From the NCBI GenBank assembly GCA_024691875.1, contig JAILNG010000038.1, forward strand, positions 1 to 34,472: 34,472 bases of DNA, written 5' to 3'. Below are positions 7,818-15,337 of the stretch, in pieces. The notes under the pieces are model-generated. The model saw only the letters and a list, made by a program, of their open reading frames with translations, searched no databases and was not told the DNA's origin. A program made the translations under genes and the position numbers. Origin of the DNA: Lachnospiraceae bacterium (lineage in GTDB: Bacteria; Bacillota; Clostridia; Lachnospirales; Lachnospiraceae). Positions within the stretch are counted from its first letter, which is position 1; the number at the start of each line of letters is the position of its first letter.

Positions 7818-8241
7818 GAGTCAGGGATCTCACAAGTATTTTTTCGTAGTACAGCTTTCGCCCCGGCGCCTTAACTTCAATGGGACCGGCCTCAAAGCAT
7901 ATGCTTATCAGATCCCCTCTTTTTGAGTTCTCAAGTTCTTTGGGATCCGTGATCTCTTTGCCGTTTATTGCTGCAGTAACTCTTACCGGTCCGAAGCCTT
8001 CTTCATCCAAAATAGCCGAAAGAGTGTATTCAAACACTGTCTTTGCCGTGAGCAGCGCGTTTTCTTCGTACAGACTTTTCCTTAAACTTTCCGCCGCCAC
8101 ATCCGCTGCCTTTTCCAAAGCAGGCTCGATCCTGTCCTTCTGCCTCACCACAGTTTTAAGCACAAAGCACTCATAGCGCAGCAAAGCTGTCGAAAAACAG
8201 AAGAGGATCCCAAATATTAAAATCAATCTTGAACATCTCAT
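7810..8241 (-). CDS. Small membrane-anchored protein, last gene of the Tad-like locus
   Basis: The 143-residue product has one N-terminal hydrophobic segment (LILIFGILFCFSTALL, about 5-21). It is followed by a charged helical stretch (EPALEKAADVAAESLRKSLYEE) and a beta-rich C-terminal part ending KLYYEKILVRSLTLD. This is the outline of a TadE/pseudopilin-like protein: membrane anchor, helical spine, exported globular part. I do not recognise a family. ATG at 8241 is supported by AAGGTGAT with about five bases spacing, although the start lies within the preceding small gene. Function is inferred only from position at the end of the locus. Confidence 0.7.
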   Translation of the reverse strand: MRCSRLILIFGILFCFSTALLRYECFVLKTVVRQKDRIEPALEKAADVAAESLRKSLYEENALLTAKTVFEYTLSAILDEEGFGPVRVTAAINGKEITDPKELENSKRGDLISICFEAGPIEVKAPGRKLYYEKILVRSLTLD

Positions 8242-8347
8242 CCATTATCACCTTAATGATAGCCGCTTCACCCGCCAAAAGGATGGCCGGCCCCAGAAAA
8301 CAGGCAAGGATCAGCAGCAGCCTCATAATAAATTCTTCAAAATCCAT
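8171..8347 (-). CDS. Putative 58-residue membrane protein, nested between two locus genes
   Basis: A small frame encodes MDFEEFIMRLLLILACFLG followed by a second hydrophobic run PAILLAGEAAIIKVIM and an aromatic tail. It overlaps the preceding gene by 11 bases, as other gene pairs in this locus do, and fills an otherwise untranslated gap. It also overlaps the next gene by 71 bases. Its ribosome site is weak (AAGTGA about 8 bases upstream). The short length and hydrophobic start fit a small pilin-like protein, but it could be chance. I recognise no family. Confidence 0.5.
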   Translation of the reverse strand: MDFEEFIMRLLLILACFLGPAILLAGEAAIIKVIMDEMFKIDFNIWDPLLFFDSFAAL

Positions 8348-8645
8348 AATAGATCACTTTCCCTTCTTCCGCTTCTTCAGCGTCTTTAAGCCTTTCCCTG
8401 AAAATATAAGGATAAAGTTCTCCATTTCTTTTTCCTTCCCATGTAAAGGCTTCGACTCTCCACTCTCTGTCCATGAGTTTCATCGCTTCAGAAATGTACT
8501 CTCTGTCAGGCGGCTTTTCTTCCATTGCTTCTTTGACAACCGCTATCTTTATCTCCTCGGTAAGTTCCTTAAACTGCAATAACGGAGAGAACACGAGGAT
8601 GAGGATCAAAGTAAGCACTGCGCAGATACTGTCTATTCCGTTCAT
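8337..8645 (-). CDS. Small membrane-anchored protein of the Tad-like locus
   Basis: The 102-residue product has an N-terminal membrane segment (ICAVLTLILILVFSPLL, about 7-23). A Lys/Glu-rich helical part follows (FKELTEEIKIAVVKEAMEEK), then a small C-terminal region with WRVEAFTWEGKRNGEL. ATG at 8645 is preceded by AAGGAGG. It starts only eight bases after the 43-residue gene and is followed by another small overlapping frame. The layout of anchor, amphipathic helix and short domain suggests a pseudopilin or TadE-like subunit; no family is recognised. Confidence 0.72.
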   Translation of the reverse strand: MNGIDSICAVLTLILILVFSPLLQFKELTEEIKIAVVKEAMEEKPPDREYISEAMKLMDREWRVEAFTWEGKRNGELYPYIFRERLKDAEEAEEGKVIYYGF

Positions 8646-8653
8646 TTTCCTCC

Positions 8654-8785
8654 TTAATGAAGAACACTGCCGATCATTTCTTCGTAAAGCTTCATCAAAT
8701 ACACGGTTACCGTAAAAAGGAATGAGACTCCCGCCGTAAAGATCACCATGTCAACTCCAAGATTTAAAAAGGAATGTTTTTTCAT
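8654..8785 (-). CDS. 43-residue single-membrane-segment protein, Flp-pilin-like candidate
   Basis: Reading the minus strand from ATG at 8785 gives MKKHSFLNLGVDMVIFTAG and continues through a hydrophobic stretch (VIFTAGVSFLFTVTVYLM) to a short polar tail ending GSVLH. GGGGAG lies three bases before the start. Size, basic N-terminus and single hydrophobic segment fit a Flp-type pilin or small TadE-like subunit. The canonical Flp cleavage context (Gly followed by Glu/Tyr) is not clear; NLGVDM is the nearest candidate. It sits between the 164-residue and 102-residue genes with tight spacing, which supports it being real. Confidence 0.65.
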   Translation of the reverse strand: MKKHSFLNLGVDMVIFTAGVSFLFTVTVYLMKLYEEMIGSVLH

Positions 8786-8794
8786 TTTCTCCCC

Positions 8795-9289
8795 CTATCT
8801 CTGGACAAAACTTAAACAGTCTATTATCCCGTTCCCGTCTCTGTGTACCTGTGCATCGAATGTGGCATTGGAATTAATGTAAAACATCGATCTGGACCTG
8901 TCGTTCATGTATTCCGATGCAACAGAAAAATCGATCCTGTTCTTGTCTCCGTAACCGCAAACCTCTCCGTTTCCGCAATTGTAAGCCACTCCGTCTTCAT
9001 CCGTGGAATTGTTCTTTAAATAAACTCCGTTCTTTACATAGATGGTCACCCCCGTATCGGTAAGACGCTTGATCAGATCTTTTACTTCGGATCCCGAAGC
9101 CGTGGCTCCGCTTCCGTCATATACCGAGTACTCTATATCCGAATAACGGGCGATCAATCCGTCATACTGTGCATTGGTGGAAGCTATGGTGTCCTTTGAT
9201 TTATTAAATATGGTCATACCCATAACTATGAATCCCACCGTCATAATGATCCCAACCGCAAAATAAATTATCTTCTTAACTGCATCCAT
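8795..9289 (-). CDS. Membrane-anchored protein, paralog of the adjacent 136-residue protein
   Basis: The 164-residue product has an N-terminal membrane segment (IIYFAVGIIMTVGFIVMGMTIF) and an exported-looking domain. That domain contains SVYDGSGATASGSEVKDLIKRL and two Cys (YNCGNGEVCGY) that could form a disulfide. It resembles its neighbour at 9307-9717 in layout and in the YDGS...GS..VK..I motif, so the pair probably arose by duplication. ATG at 9289 follows GGAG. The outline fits a minor pilin or pseudopilin of the Tad-like machine. I do not recognise a named family. Confidence 0.75.
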   Translation of the reverse strand: MDAVKKIIYFAVGIIMTVGFIVMGMTIFNKSKDTIASTNAQYDGLIARYSDIEYSVYDGSGATASGSEVKDLIKRLTDTGVTIYVKNGVYLKNNSTDEDGVAYNCGNGEVCGYGDKNRIDFSVASEYMNDRSRSMFYINSNATFDAQVHRDGNGIIDCLSFVQR

Positions 9290-9306
9290 TTTTTATTCTC
9301 CTTTTT

Positions 9307-9717
9307 TTAATCCATTTCAATTTTTATCTTATCTGCCGCGTCGTTTTCATCAAAACTCACGCTTACCTTGTATTTTTTTAACGGGCTCATGTAATAGTCC
9401 GATGTTGTTTTTCTGAGTTCATCTATCGATCGGGCATCTATAAGGAATGATCGTTCTCCCTTGACGACCTCGATCTGAATGTCTCTTGTTTCATACATTT
9501 TTCTTATGTAGGAAATGGCCTTGCTTCCGTCTATCACACTTCCGTCAAATCTTGTTACTTCATACTCCTTAAACTCGTCGATCGCGATCTGTTCTCTTTC
9601 CGCTATGCCCTTCCCCAGATCCGCTGCCTTTTCGTAAACGTTAAAGCTGATCAATGCCAGCGAAACCGTGATCACAAGTCCTGCCGCAAAAAGGATAAAT
9701 TCCTTGATAACTGACAT
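9307..9717 (-). CDS. Membrane-anchored pseudopilin-like protein
   Basis: The 136-residue product begins MSVIKEFILFAAGLVITVSL, one hydrophobic N-terminal segment, followed by a helical linker and a domain with VTRFDGSVIDGSKAISYIRKM. The FDGS...GSKAISYI segment matches YDGS...GSEVKDLI in the next gene, marking the two as paralogs. ATG at 9717 follows AGGAGG four bases away, eight bases after the TadB/TadC gene ends. A role as a structural or minor pilin subunit is inferred from shape and place. Confidence 0.75.
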   Translation of the reverse strand: MSVIKEFILFAAGLVITVSLALISFNVYEKAADLGKGIAEREQIAIDEFKEYEVTRFDGSVIDGSKAISYIRKMYETRDIQIEVVKGERSFLIDARSIDELRKTTSDYYMSPLKKYKVSVSFDENDAADKIKIEMD

Positions 9718-9725
9718 ATTACCTC

Positions 9726-11306
9726 CTAAAAGCTCTCAAGCATTTTAAACAATTCTTCCATCTCACCCAATGTGAGTTTCAAAAAGGGGATGATAAAGTA
9801 TCCTCCCAGCATTACCGCTCCGGGTATCCAGGCCATGATGTCGGTAAGATCTCTTCTTTTTTCCGTTCTTATATCGTTTTCGAGTTCTTCAAACTTCTCC
9901 ATGCTGTCTCTGTCCGAGATCGTGTCCGAAAAAGCTTCTTCAAGGCCCACCTCATCCACAGCAAGAAAACCTTCCGCTATTGCATTAAAGTAGGCATTTT
10001 TCTTTCCTCCCTTTTTCTTAAGGACTTTTAATGCTTCCTCAGGTCCTTCCGACCATGTATTGAGGCATTCTCTTATCTCGCTTCCGAAAGCGTTTGCAAA
10101 AAGCTCAAGATCGGAAAGAAGTGCAACAACGGTAATGCTCTCAAGTTTCCTTTCCATCATTATCACCATCTGCATTCTCTTTATCTCTTCGATCATCAGT
10201 TTGTTGCTTCTCTCCTGTCTGTAAAGAAGTTCAATAACAGGCATAATTCCCGAGATCATGCTCATCACTCCGAGAGCAAACTTCCCTCCCGGAAGCATCG
10301 CAGCCCCTGAAGCGATCCCGATCACAGTCGGTACCGCCATGGCCATCACCATTTCCAGGACTGTCCCTGCCACCGTATCATCGGGATCCGTCTCTGAGAT
10401 CAGTCTTCTTATGAGATTGCAAACCGCTCCCTTGTTGCATTCAAGTTTTCCGGCTATTTTCCCCTCAGTTTTTCTTCCGTATCCCAATCCTTTCTTTCTT
10501 CCGTCACTTCCCGCATCGGAGATCATCCGGTAGATAAAAAACGATGTCAAAAGAGCCGCCAAAAGTACCAGTTTTCCTTTCCCTTCGTAGAACTCGATCA
10601 AATCTCCCGAAAAGGACAGTCCGGCCCTTTTGATCACTCCGAAAACAAGTACGGGAAGCACCGAAACGGTCATATATCCCGAGAACATGAAGGCTGTTTT
10701 TCTTGATGAGTATCTTTCGTTTGCGATACCGTTTCTAAGGATCTCCATATTCTCCGCAAATACCGAACTTTCCTTTTCACCTTTCCCGTCTCCGAACTCA
10801 GAGGCTTCATATGCCTGGATCAAAAAGAGTTTCATGAACCTGTCCCTGATCCCCTTGCCTGCATATTCTCTGACCGGTTCTCTTCTGTTTCCCAGCATCA
10901 GGATCTCGCAGATCTCCTTTGCATTCAGTCTGATCTCCTTTTCCATCCCCGCTGCCGCTTCCTTTACCGCTTCGGGTATATTTCCGAGACTCACGTATTT
11001 TCTTCTTACTGCCGAAAGATAAGCCGGCAGGATCGCATAGAATTCATTTCTTTTCTTTGTGAGCAAAAACTCCGGGATCTCTCGCAGCATAATGTATGCA
11101 ATGAAAACCATTGCCAAAAAGGTAAAGAGATCGGAACCGTTAACAAGGAGCACAGTTCCGGCTCCGAGAACCGCTGCCGAGAAAGAAATAAAAACGATCT
11201 TCCCCGTCTTACTCCCAAGTTCCTTTTCTTCGTAAGGACAGATCTCAAGAAGCCCTCTCCTCACCCACTGCCTGTAACGGCCAAAGACATTTGATCCTTC
11301 CGTCAT
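9726..11306 (-). CDS. TadB-like plus TadC-like membrane platform protein, both modules in one chain
   Basis: The 526-residue protein appears to hold two type II secretion F-like modules. The first half (~1-270) has membrane segments near 35-75, 205-230 and 245-262 around a cytoplasmic helical domain. The second (~300-526) begins with membrane segments (MAVPTVIGIASGAAM, FALGVMSMISGIMPV). It continues with the TadC-like signature IKRMQMVIMMERKLESITVV and ECLNTWSEGPEEALKVL, and ends with WIPGAVMLGGYFIIPFL. In Tad systems TadB and TadC are normally separate proteins that form the inner-membrane platform driven by TadA. ATG at 11306 follows GAGG and lies 62 bases inside the TadA gene. Confidence 0.82.
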   Translation of the reverse strand: MTEGSNVFGRYRQWVRRGLLEICPYEEKELGSKTGKIVFISFSAAVLGAGTVLLVNGSDLFTFLAMVFIAYIMLREIPEFLLTKKRNEFYAILPAYLSAVRRKYVSLGNIPEAVKEAAAGMEKEIRLNAKEICEILMLGNRREPVREYAGKGIRDRFMKLFLIQAYEASEFGDGKGEKESSVFAENMEILRNGIANERYSSRKTAFMFSGYMTVSVLPVLVFGVIKRAGLSFSGDLIEFYEGKGKLVLLAALLTSFFIYRMISDAGSDGRKKGLGYGRKTEGKIAGKLECNKGAVCNLIRRLISETDPDDTVAGTVLEMVMAMAVPTVIGIASGAAMLPGGKFALGVMSMISGIMPVIELLYRQERSNKLMIEEIKRMQMVIMMERKLESITVVALLSDLELFANAFGSEIRECLNTWSEGPEEALKVLKKKGGKKNAYFNAIAEGFLAVDEVGLEEAFSDTISDRDSMEKFEELENDIRTEKRRDLTDIMAWIPGAVMLGGYFIIPFLKLTLGEMEELFKMLESF

Positions 11307-12834
11307 CTTGAACCTCGCTGATCCGTTCTATGCATCTTCTTCCTCCCTTTCTCCTCATGTGGATATCCACCCCCAAGGCGTTAACGGCTTCACTCTTTGC
11401 AAGCCTCTCATCACTGTAACCTCCTGCATTTAACCTGGCATTTGTAAAGTCCCTGACCATGTCGGCAGTATTTTTGTAATGTGCCGTAAAGAGGATGGTT
11501 TCCGCAGTCTTGGCTACATCCGTAAGAACAACCGCCATCTCGGGAGTGTTCACTTCTCCGACTGCGAAAACCTGTCCTGTTGTCTTCTTTGAAAAGCCCA
11601 GAACTCTGTCCGCAGAATCCGAATCCGTAACTCTTAATGTCAATGTATTGGCTTCCGGAAGATACTCTCTGATATTAAGCTCAAAGCTTTCCGCCTCTAT
11701 TACACGTATGCTTCTTTCTCTTCCGATCTCCAAAAGAAGAGCACGAAGAAGGGTGGTCTTTCCGGATGCTGTTTCTCCCGTAACCGCAATGCTCTTTCTT
11801 GTACGAAGTATTTCAAGCACCAGGTCCTTAAGTTCATCATCCTCTATCAATTCTTCAAGGGAAGACTTGGGAACCGTGTCAAATTTTCGTACAAGTCCTG
11901 CCCAGGAATCCGTGAAAGGCGGTCTTGACACCGTCACTCGTCTTCCGTCGGGTGTGTCTGCCACTATCCTTGGCGTCCTTTTTGTCAGTTCTCCCGCTCC
12001 CGTGTTCTTGATCAGATTTCTGAGTATCCTGATCAGCTCATCATCAGAGTCAAAAGAAAGAAAGGAAAGTCTTATGGGTATTCCCGAGACCATGACATGT
12101 ATACTGTCTCTGCTGTAGCTCTTTTTCTCTTCTTCCTCCTTCCTTTGCAGGCTTTCTCGGTAATCGTAGTTTTCCTTTGTACAACCGGACATCCCCAGCT
12201 GTATCTCTTCGATGCAACCTCTTTCCCACATGAGGCTGTCCACTTTTCCAAAGCCGATCGCTCCTGCGTAAAGCATCTTAGCCAATACTTTCAGCTTGTC
12301 ACCATAACTCATGAACCCGCAGGTGCAGTAGTAGGCATCGTTTACATAAGTACCGGAGATCTCCGAACAGCAGAGTGCCACATCTTTGAATCTGCTTTCC
12401 CACAGCTTTCCGAATCCCCTTTCTCCGCTCTTGTCAGCCATATAAAGAGCGCACTCAAATCTTGCCCATGTGTTCTCTGCTTCCGTAAAGATCCGGTCGA
12501 TCTCTTCCTCAGTAGGGCACTTAACATCCGTGAGCCATCGATAGACCACCGTATTAATGGCATCTCTCGGGCCTTTTAGACCGCTGCAGCAGGTTCTTAA
12601 GGCCTGCGCCACAGATTCTTCCGTTTTCAAAACGTTTCTTGCAGCACTTCCCGTCAAACCATACTTGTGTATGCCATAGTTATTTAACATCTCTCTTGCT
12701 TCCCGTATCAGGCTGTCCAAAGTCAGACATCTGAGTTTCTCATTTTTAACGTCCTTTTTTTCTCTGAACAAAATGAAGCCCGCAATAGGAATAAGCAGCA
12801 AGAGGATCGCCAATTGTATTAATTCAATCTTCAA
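11245..12834 (-). CDS. tadA: TadA/CpaF-type secretion ATPase with N-terminal membrane anchor, UUG start
   Basis: The 529-residue protein has an N-terminal membrane segment (LIQLAILLLLIPIAGFILF) and an unusual ~200-residue region before the ATPase core. The core has Walker A GETASGKTTLL near 352-362, acidic residues of the Asp box (RVIEAESFELN), a Walker-B-like AVGEVNTPE and TAHYKN. Tad ATPases energise assembly of Flp pili. The N-terminal region contains Cys-rich stretches (YYCTCGF). No in-frame ATG fits. TTG at 12834 has GGGAGG five bases upstream and overlaps the preceding gene by 11 bases; another TTG at 12864 lacks such a site. The membrane anchor is atypical because TadA is usually soluble. 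Confidence 0.87.
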   Translation of the reverse strand: MKIELIQLAILLLLIPIAGFILFREKKDVKNEKLRCLTLDSLIREAREMLNNYGIHKYGLTGSAARNVLKTEESVAQALRTCCSGLKGPRDAINTVVYRWLTDVKCPTEEEIDRIFTEAENTWARFECALYMADKSGERGFGKLWESRFKDVALCCSEISGTYVNDAYYCTCGFMSYGDKLKVLAKMLYAGAIGFGKVDSLMWERGCIEEIQLGMSGCTKENYDYRESLQRKEEEEKKSYSRDSIHVMVSGIPIRLSFLSFDSDDELIRILRNLIKNTGAGELTKRTPRIVADTPDGRRVTVSRPPFTDSWAGLVRKFDTVPKSSLEELIEDDELKDLVLEILRTRKSIAVTGETASGKTTLLRALLLEIGRERSIRVIEAESFELNIREYLPEANTLTLRVTDSDSADRVLGFSKKTTGQVFAVGEVNTPEMAVVLTDVAKTAETILFTAHYKNTADMVRDFTNARLNAGGYSDERLAKSEAVNALGVDIHMRRKGGRRCIERISEVQDDGRIKCLWPLQAVGEERAS

Positions 12835-13591
12835 TCCGTCCTCCCTGTACGATCTCTTTTGCAAGTAAAGAAACGTCTTCTCTGAAGGGACTGTCCGGCA
12901 GCAGTTTTTCTATTTTTCCGAGGTTTCCGGTGTTTCTGAAAAACTCGGCCGTATTTCCCTCTGCCAGTGCGTCCATAAAACCCGCGCTCATTCTCAGAGT
13001 AAACAGCTTCTTCCCGTACTTGAATCTGAAAAGCCCTGTTCCGCAAACCGAATTACTCAAAAACCCGTTCACCGCATAGAGGCATTTTCCGTTTTCCTTT
13101 TGTTTCTCATTAAATTCTTCTTTCCACGCTCTCCTGCTTTGCGGCAACATCTGCACCGTAATGTCCGCAGCTGTTCTTTTCCCGTTTCCGCAGTCAACAA
13201 ACACCAGGTCATAGGCATTTTTGATCTCCTCCAATATGAGATCTTTTAATCCCTCCTCTTCTTCTCCCTGTGCAAACCCCGGGCCGTGAAAGATGTCAAG
13301 GCCCGGATCTATGGTTTTAAGTGCACAGGCTCTGACCTTTTCTTCATCGGGGCGCCCGGCTCTAAGCATCAGTAAAAGCGCACTGAGTCCGGTCTTTCCG
13401 TAGATCTCTTTCTTCCCCCGATCGGACAGGTGTCTGTCAAACATCTCGCAAATGTCATTCTTCTCATCAAACTGAACCATCGCGATACTTAATCCGGTCT
13501 CTGCCGCAAGAAAGCCTGCTGTCGCCGCCATACAAGAGGTCACACGCCCCGCTGCTTTATAACGGGACCTGAATTCAACGATCTTTCCCAT
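12824..13591 (-). CDS. TadZ/ParA-like protein with degenerate P-loop
   Basis: The 255-residue protein resembles MinD/ParA-fold proteins of Tad loci (TadZ/CpaE), which help localise the machine. The position of the deviant Walker A reads RYKAAGRVTSCMAATAGFLA instead of KGGVGKTT, so the signature lysines are gone. The following helix and strand (AAETGLSIAMVQFDEKND) and the Walker-B-like strand AYDLVFVDCGNG are kept. ATG at 13591 is fixed by AAGGAGGG seven bases upstream, although this places the start 52 bases inside the preceding gene. ATP hydrolysis is doubtful; a scaffold role is more likely. Divergent enough that the call rests on fold pattern and context. Confidence 0.7.
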   Translation of the reverse strand: MGKIVEFRSRYKAAGRVTSCMAATAGFLAAETGLSIAMVQFDEKNDICEMFDRHLSDRGKKEIYGKTGLSALLLMLRAGRPDEEKVRACALKTIDPGLDIFHGPGFAQGEEEEGLKDLILEEIKNAYDLVFVDCGNGKRTAADITVQMLPQSRRAWKEEFNEKQKENGKCLYAVNGFLSNSVCGTGLFRFKYGKKLFTLRMSAGFMDALAEGNTAEFFRNTGNLGKIEKLLPDSPFREDVSLLAKEIVQGGRIED

Positions 13592-14154
13592 CTTCTTTCC
13601 CTCCTTAAAGCCCTTTTAAGATCTCTGTCCGAAAGGGCAGCAATCTCCTTTGCGGCTTCAAACAAGCCTTTCAGCATTTCTTTTCCTAAACCTTTAAGCC
13701 TGTATCTGATGCCTTCCTGCATACAGCATCTCAGAGCAAAATCTTCATCGCTCTCTCTGATCATGATCAAAGGGCATCTGAGTTTTAAAAGGTTCATAAT
13801 GTATTTTCCGGCCCTTTCGTTTTTGTGCGGATCCCTCAGGATCACCATGTCCCAGTCCCGGACCGTTTCCTTGTCTGTGATCTTTCTGAGTCTTCTGGCA
13901 TTACACGGCTGCAGATCCGTAACCAGTATCCTGTAATCCGCTTCTTTCGCTTCTTCCGGTTTTCTGACCCCGTTTATCAATAAAAAGCCCGGGTGATCCG
14001 ATGTTTCTTCTCTGTCAACAATAGGGATCTCGGAAAAAGAGTAGTTTCCGTCTTCATCACTGATAGCGGTTTCGTTACCTGTTATCGCCAAAAGCTTTGC
14101 CATGTGCATGATAAGATCTTCGCAGGCTGTTCCGCTAAAGAAAATGCTTTTCAT
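13540..14154 (-). CDS. Second ParA-like or receiver-like protein of the Tad locus
   Basis: The 204-residue product starts MKSIFFSGTACEDLIMHMAKLL, a strand-loop-helix like the opening of a ParA fold but without GKT/S in the loop. Later alternating strands and helices (YRILVTDLQPCNARRL, DWDMVILRDPH, CPLIMIRESDED) support a Rossmann-like fold. TadZ of related Clostridia has an atypical receiver domain joined to an ATPase domain; this gene and the next could be that protein split in two, which is inference. ATG at 14154 has GGAG five bases upstream. An in-frame ATG at 14166 is an alternative. It overlaps the preceding gene by at least 20 bases. Confidence 0.62.
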   Translation of the reverse strand: MKSIFFSGTACEDLIMHMAKLLAITGNETAISDEDGNYSFSEIPIVDREETSDHPGFLLINGVRKPEEAKEADYRILVTDLQPCNARRLRKITDKETVRDWDMVILRDPHKNERAGKYIMNLLKLRCPLIMIRESDEDFALRCCMQEGIRYRLKGLGKEMLKGLFEAAKEIAALSDRDLKRALRRERRWERSLNSGPVIKQRGV

Positions 14155-14713
14155 TTCTTCTCCCATTCCTTCCCTTAATTCTCATTCCCCAGTTGCCCGC
14201 AGGAGGTCGTATCGACATGAAGTCATCCGTCTCCGTAAAGGGTTCTGCTCCTGTGAGTTCCCTTCCGGTCTCTTCGATGGTCAGGATCCTGATCTGCCGT
14301 TCTTCCTCTTCTCTGCTCTCATTTTTAAAAAACGCTGCCTTTTTAAAGAGCTGCCCGTTAACGGAGATTTCCGCTCCGTGGTTTCCGGGCATAGTGCAGC
14401 AGCTTCCGATGTTCACGGTCCAGTCAGTATATGCAAGAAGCATCCTTAAATTTCCCGCATCCTTTCCCTGTTCACCGCTTTCTTTCATCAAAAACTCTCT
14501 CTCGTTTTCGCTGAGGCCCAGCACGCTCTCCGAAAGGAATTTTCTGTAAATACAGATCAGATCCGAAAACTCCGTTTCTTCCGTATCTTCACGAAGCAGC
14601 TCTCTTTCGAGCTCATTTTTTCTTTTTAGCAGTAAGATCTCAAAAAGCTGTCTTCCGGTAAGAAATCCGCTGTTTTCGAAGGGCCAGTCTTTTTTGACTT
14701 TTTTCTTTCTCAT
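14135..14713 (-). CDS. Unknown cytoplasmic protein of the Tad-like locus
   Basis: The 192-residue product is basic at the N-terminus (MRKKKVKKDWPFE) and rich in charged residues, with no membrane segment or signal peptide. A helical first half (EILLLKRKNELERELLRED) leads to a possibly beta-rich second half (NIGSCCTMPGNHGAEISVNG). I do not recognise a family. The start codon overlaps the stop of the CpaB-like gene in an ATGA arrangement with GAGG upstream, so it is translationally coupled to it. It is probably a locus-specific assembly factor, by position only. Confidence 0.7.
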   Translation of the reverse strand: MRKKKVKKDWPFENSGFLTGRQLFEILLLKRKNELERELLREDTEETEFSDLICIYRKFLSESVLGLSENEREFLMKESGEQGKDAGNLRMLLAYTDWTVNIGSCCTMPGNHGAEISVNGQLFKKAAFFKNESREEEERQIRILTIEETGRELTGAEPFTETDDFMSIRPPAGNWGMRIKGRNGRRNEKHFL

Positions 14714-15165
14714 GGTATCCTCACTGCGTAGGCCCGTAAAACCGTTCCGTCCGCCATGCTCATAAATGCATCCGTGATCTTTGAGAGTTCATCCTCCCTG
14801 ACGACCAGAAACAGGCCTTCGTCATCTATGGCTGTGATACATTTTTCCGCAAGGAGTTTTTCATCACGTCCGTCATTTTTAATAATGCGTACATCGATCA
14901 CATCTCCCTCGTTAATGTAGCTTCCTATTTCGATCCCCGAGATCCAGACCTCTCTCCGATCGTTTACAGGAGGCACCTCATCCGCTATCGGTTCATCAAC
15001 ACTCTTGATCAAAGTATCTTCTTTTTCCTCTTTTGGTATAAAGAAATCCCCGCTCATTCTTTCGGCAAAAAGAGCGGTAACTCCGCCAACGGCAAAAAAG
15101 AGCACAAAAACCAAGACATGAAGAACAGCTCCTGCCTTATTTTTTCCGTATTTTATTTTGTACAT
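14710..15165 (-). CDS. CpaB/SAF-like membrane-anchored protein, first gene of the Tad-like locus
   Basis: The 151-residue protein has a basic N-terminus, one membrane segment (AVLHVLVFVLFFAVGGVTALF, about 13-33), an acidic linker, and a domain with ISGIEIGSYINEGDVIDVRIIKN. This last part resembles the SAF domain of CpaB/RcpC proteins (G..I..GD.VDV). In classical Tad systems RcpC/CpaB is periplasmic; here, in a probable Gram-positive, it would be exported and anchored. It is shorter than usual CpaB (about 250-300). The ribosome site is poor (AGGA about 13 bases upstream). It begins the eleven-gene series transcribed from the 15166-15337 gap. Confidence 0.68.
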   Translation of the reverse strand: MYKIKYGKNKAGAVLHVLVFVLFFAVGGVTALFAERMSGDFFIPKEEKEDTLIKSVDEPIADEVPPVNDRREVWISGIEIGSYINEGDVIDVRIIKNDGRDEKLLAEKCITAIDDEGLFLVVREDELSKITDAFMSMADGTVLRAYAVRIP

Positions 15166-15337
15166 TTTTTTGGATTTGTTCCTGAAATTTAAGAATCATT
15201 ATTCCGAACAAATGAATCAGACAATTTGACGAGGCATATTATATTATGCTGTATTAAATTTGTAAAGAATTATTTTTTTGAAGTTGTTTTTTTTTCCATT
15301 TGAGGTTATCATAAGACAAGTTGAACGGAGGCTTTTC
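15166..15337. other. Divergent intergenic region between the Tad locus and the argH pair
   Basis: This AT-rich 172-base gap should hold promoters for both directions. On the plus strand TTGTTT (15284-15289), 17 bases and TATCAT (15307-15312) is a weak candidate for the argH pair. On the minus strand TTGTCT followed at 15 bases by AATAAT is weak too. An imperfect dyad GCATA-ttatat-TATGC lies at about 15234-15249. No gene is visible. Confidence 0.35.

Noticed and set aside
11495-12118. 207-residue plus-strand frame
   Set aside because: Antisense to the TadA ATPase core with its Walker motifs.
15229-15255. TTGACG with TATTAT as promoter of the argH pair
   Set aside because: No good -10 at 16-18 bases; nearest TATTAT is too close.
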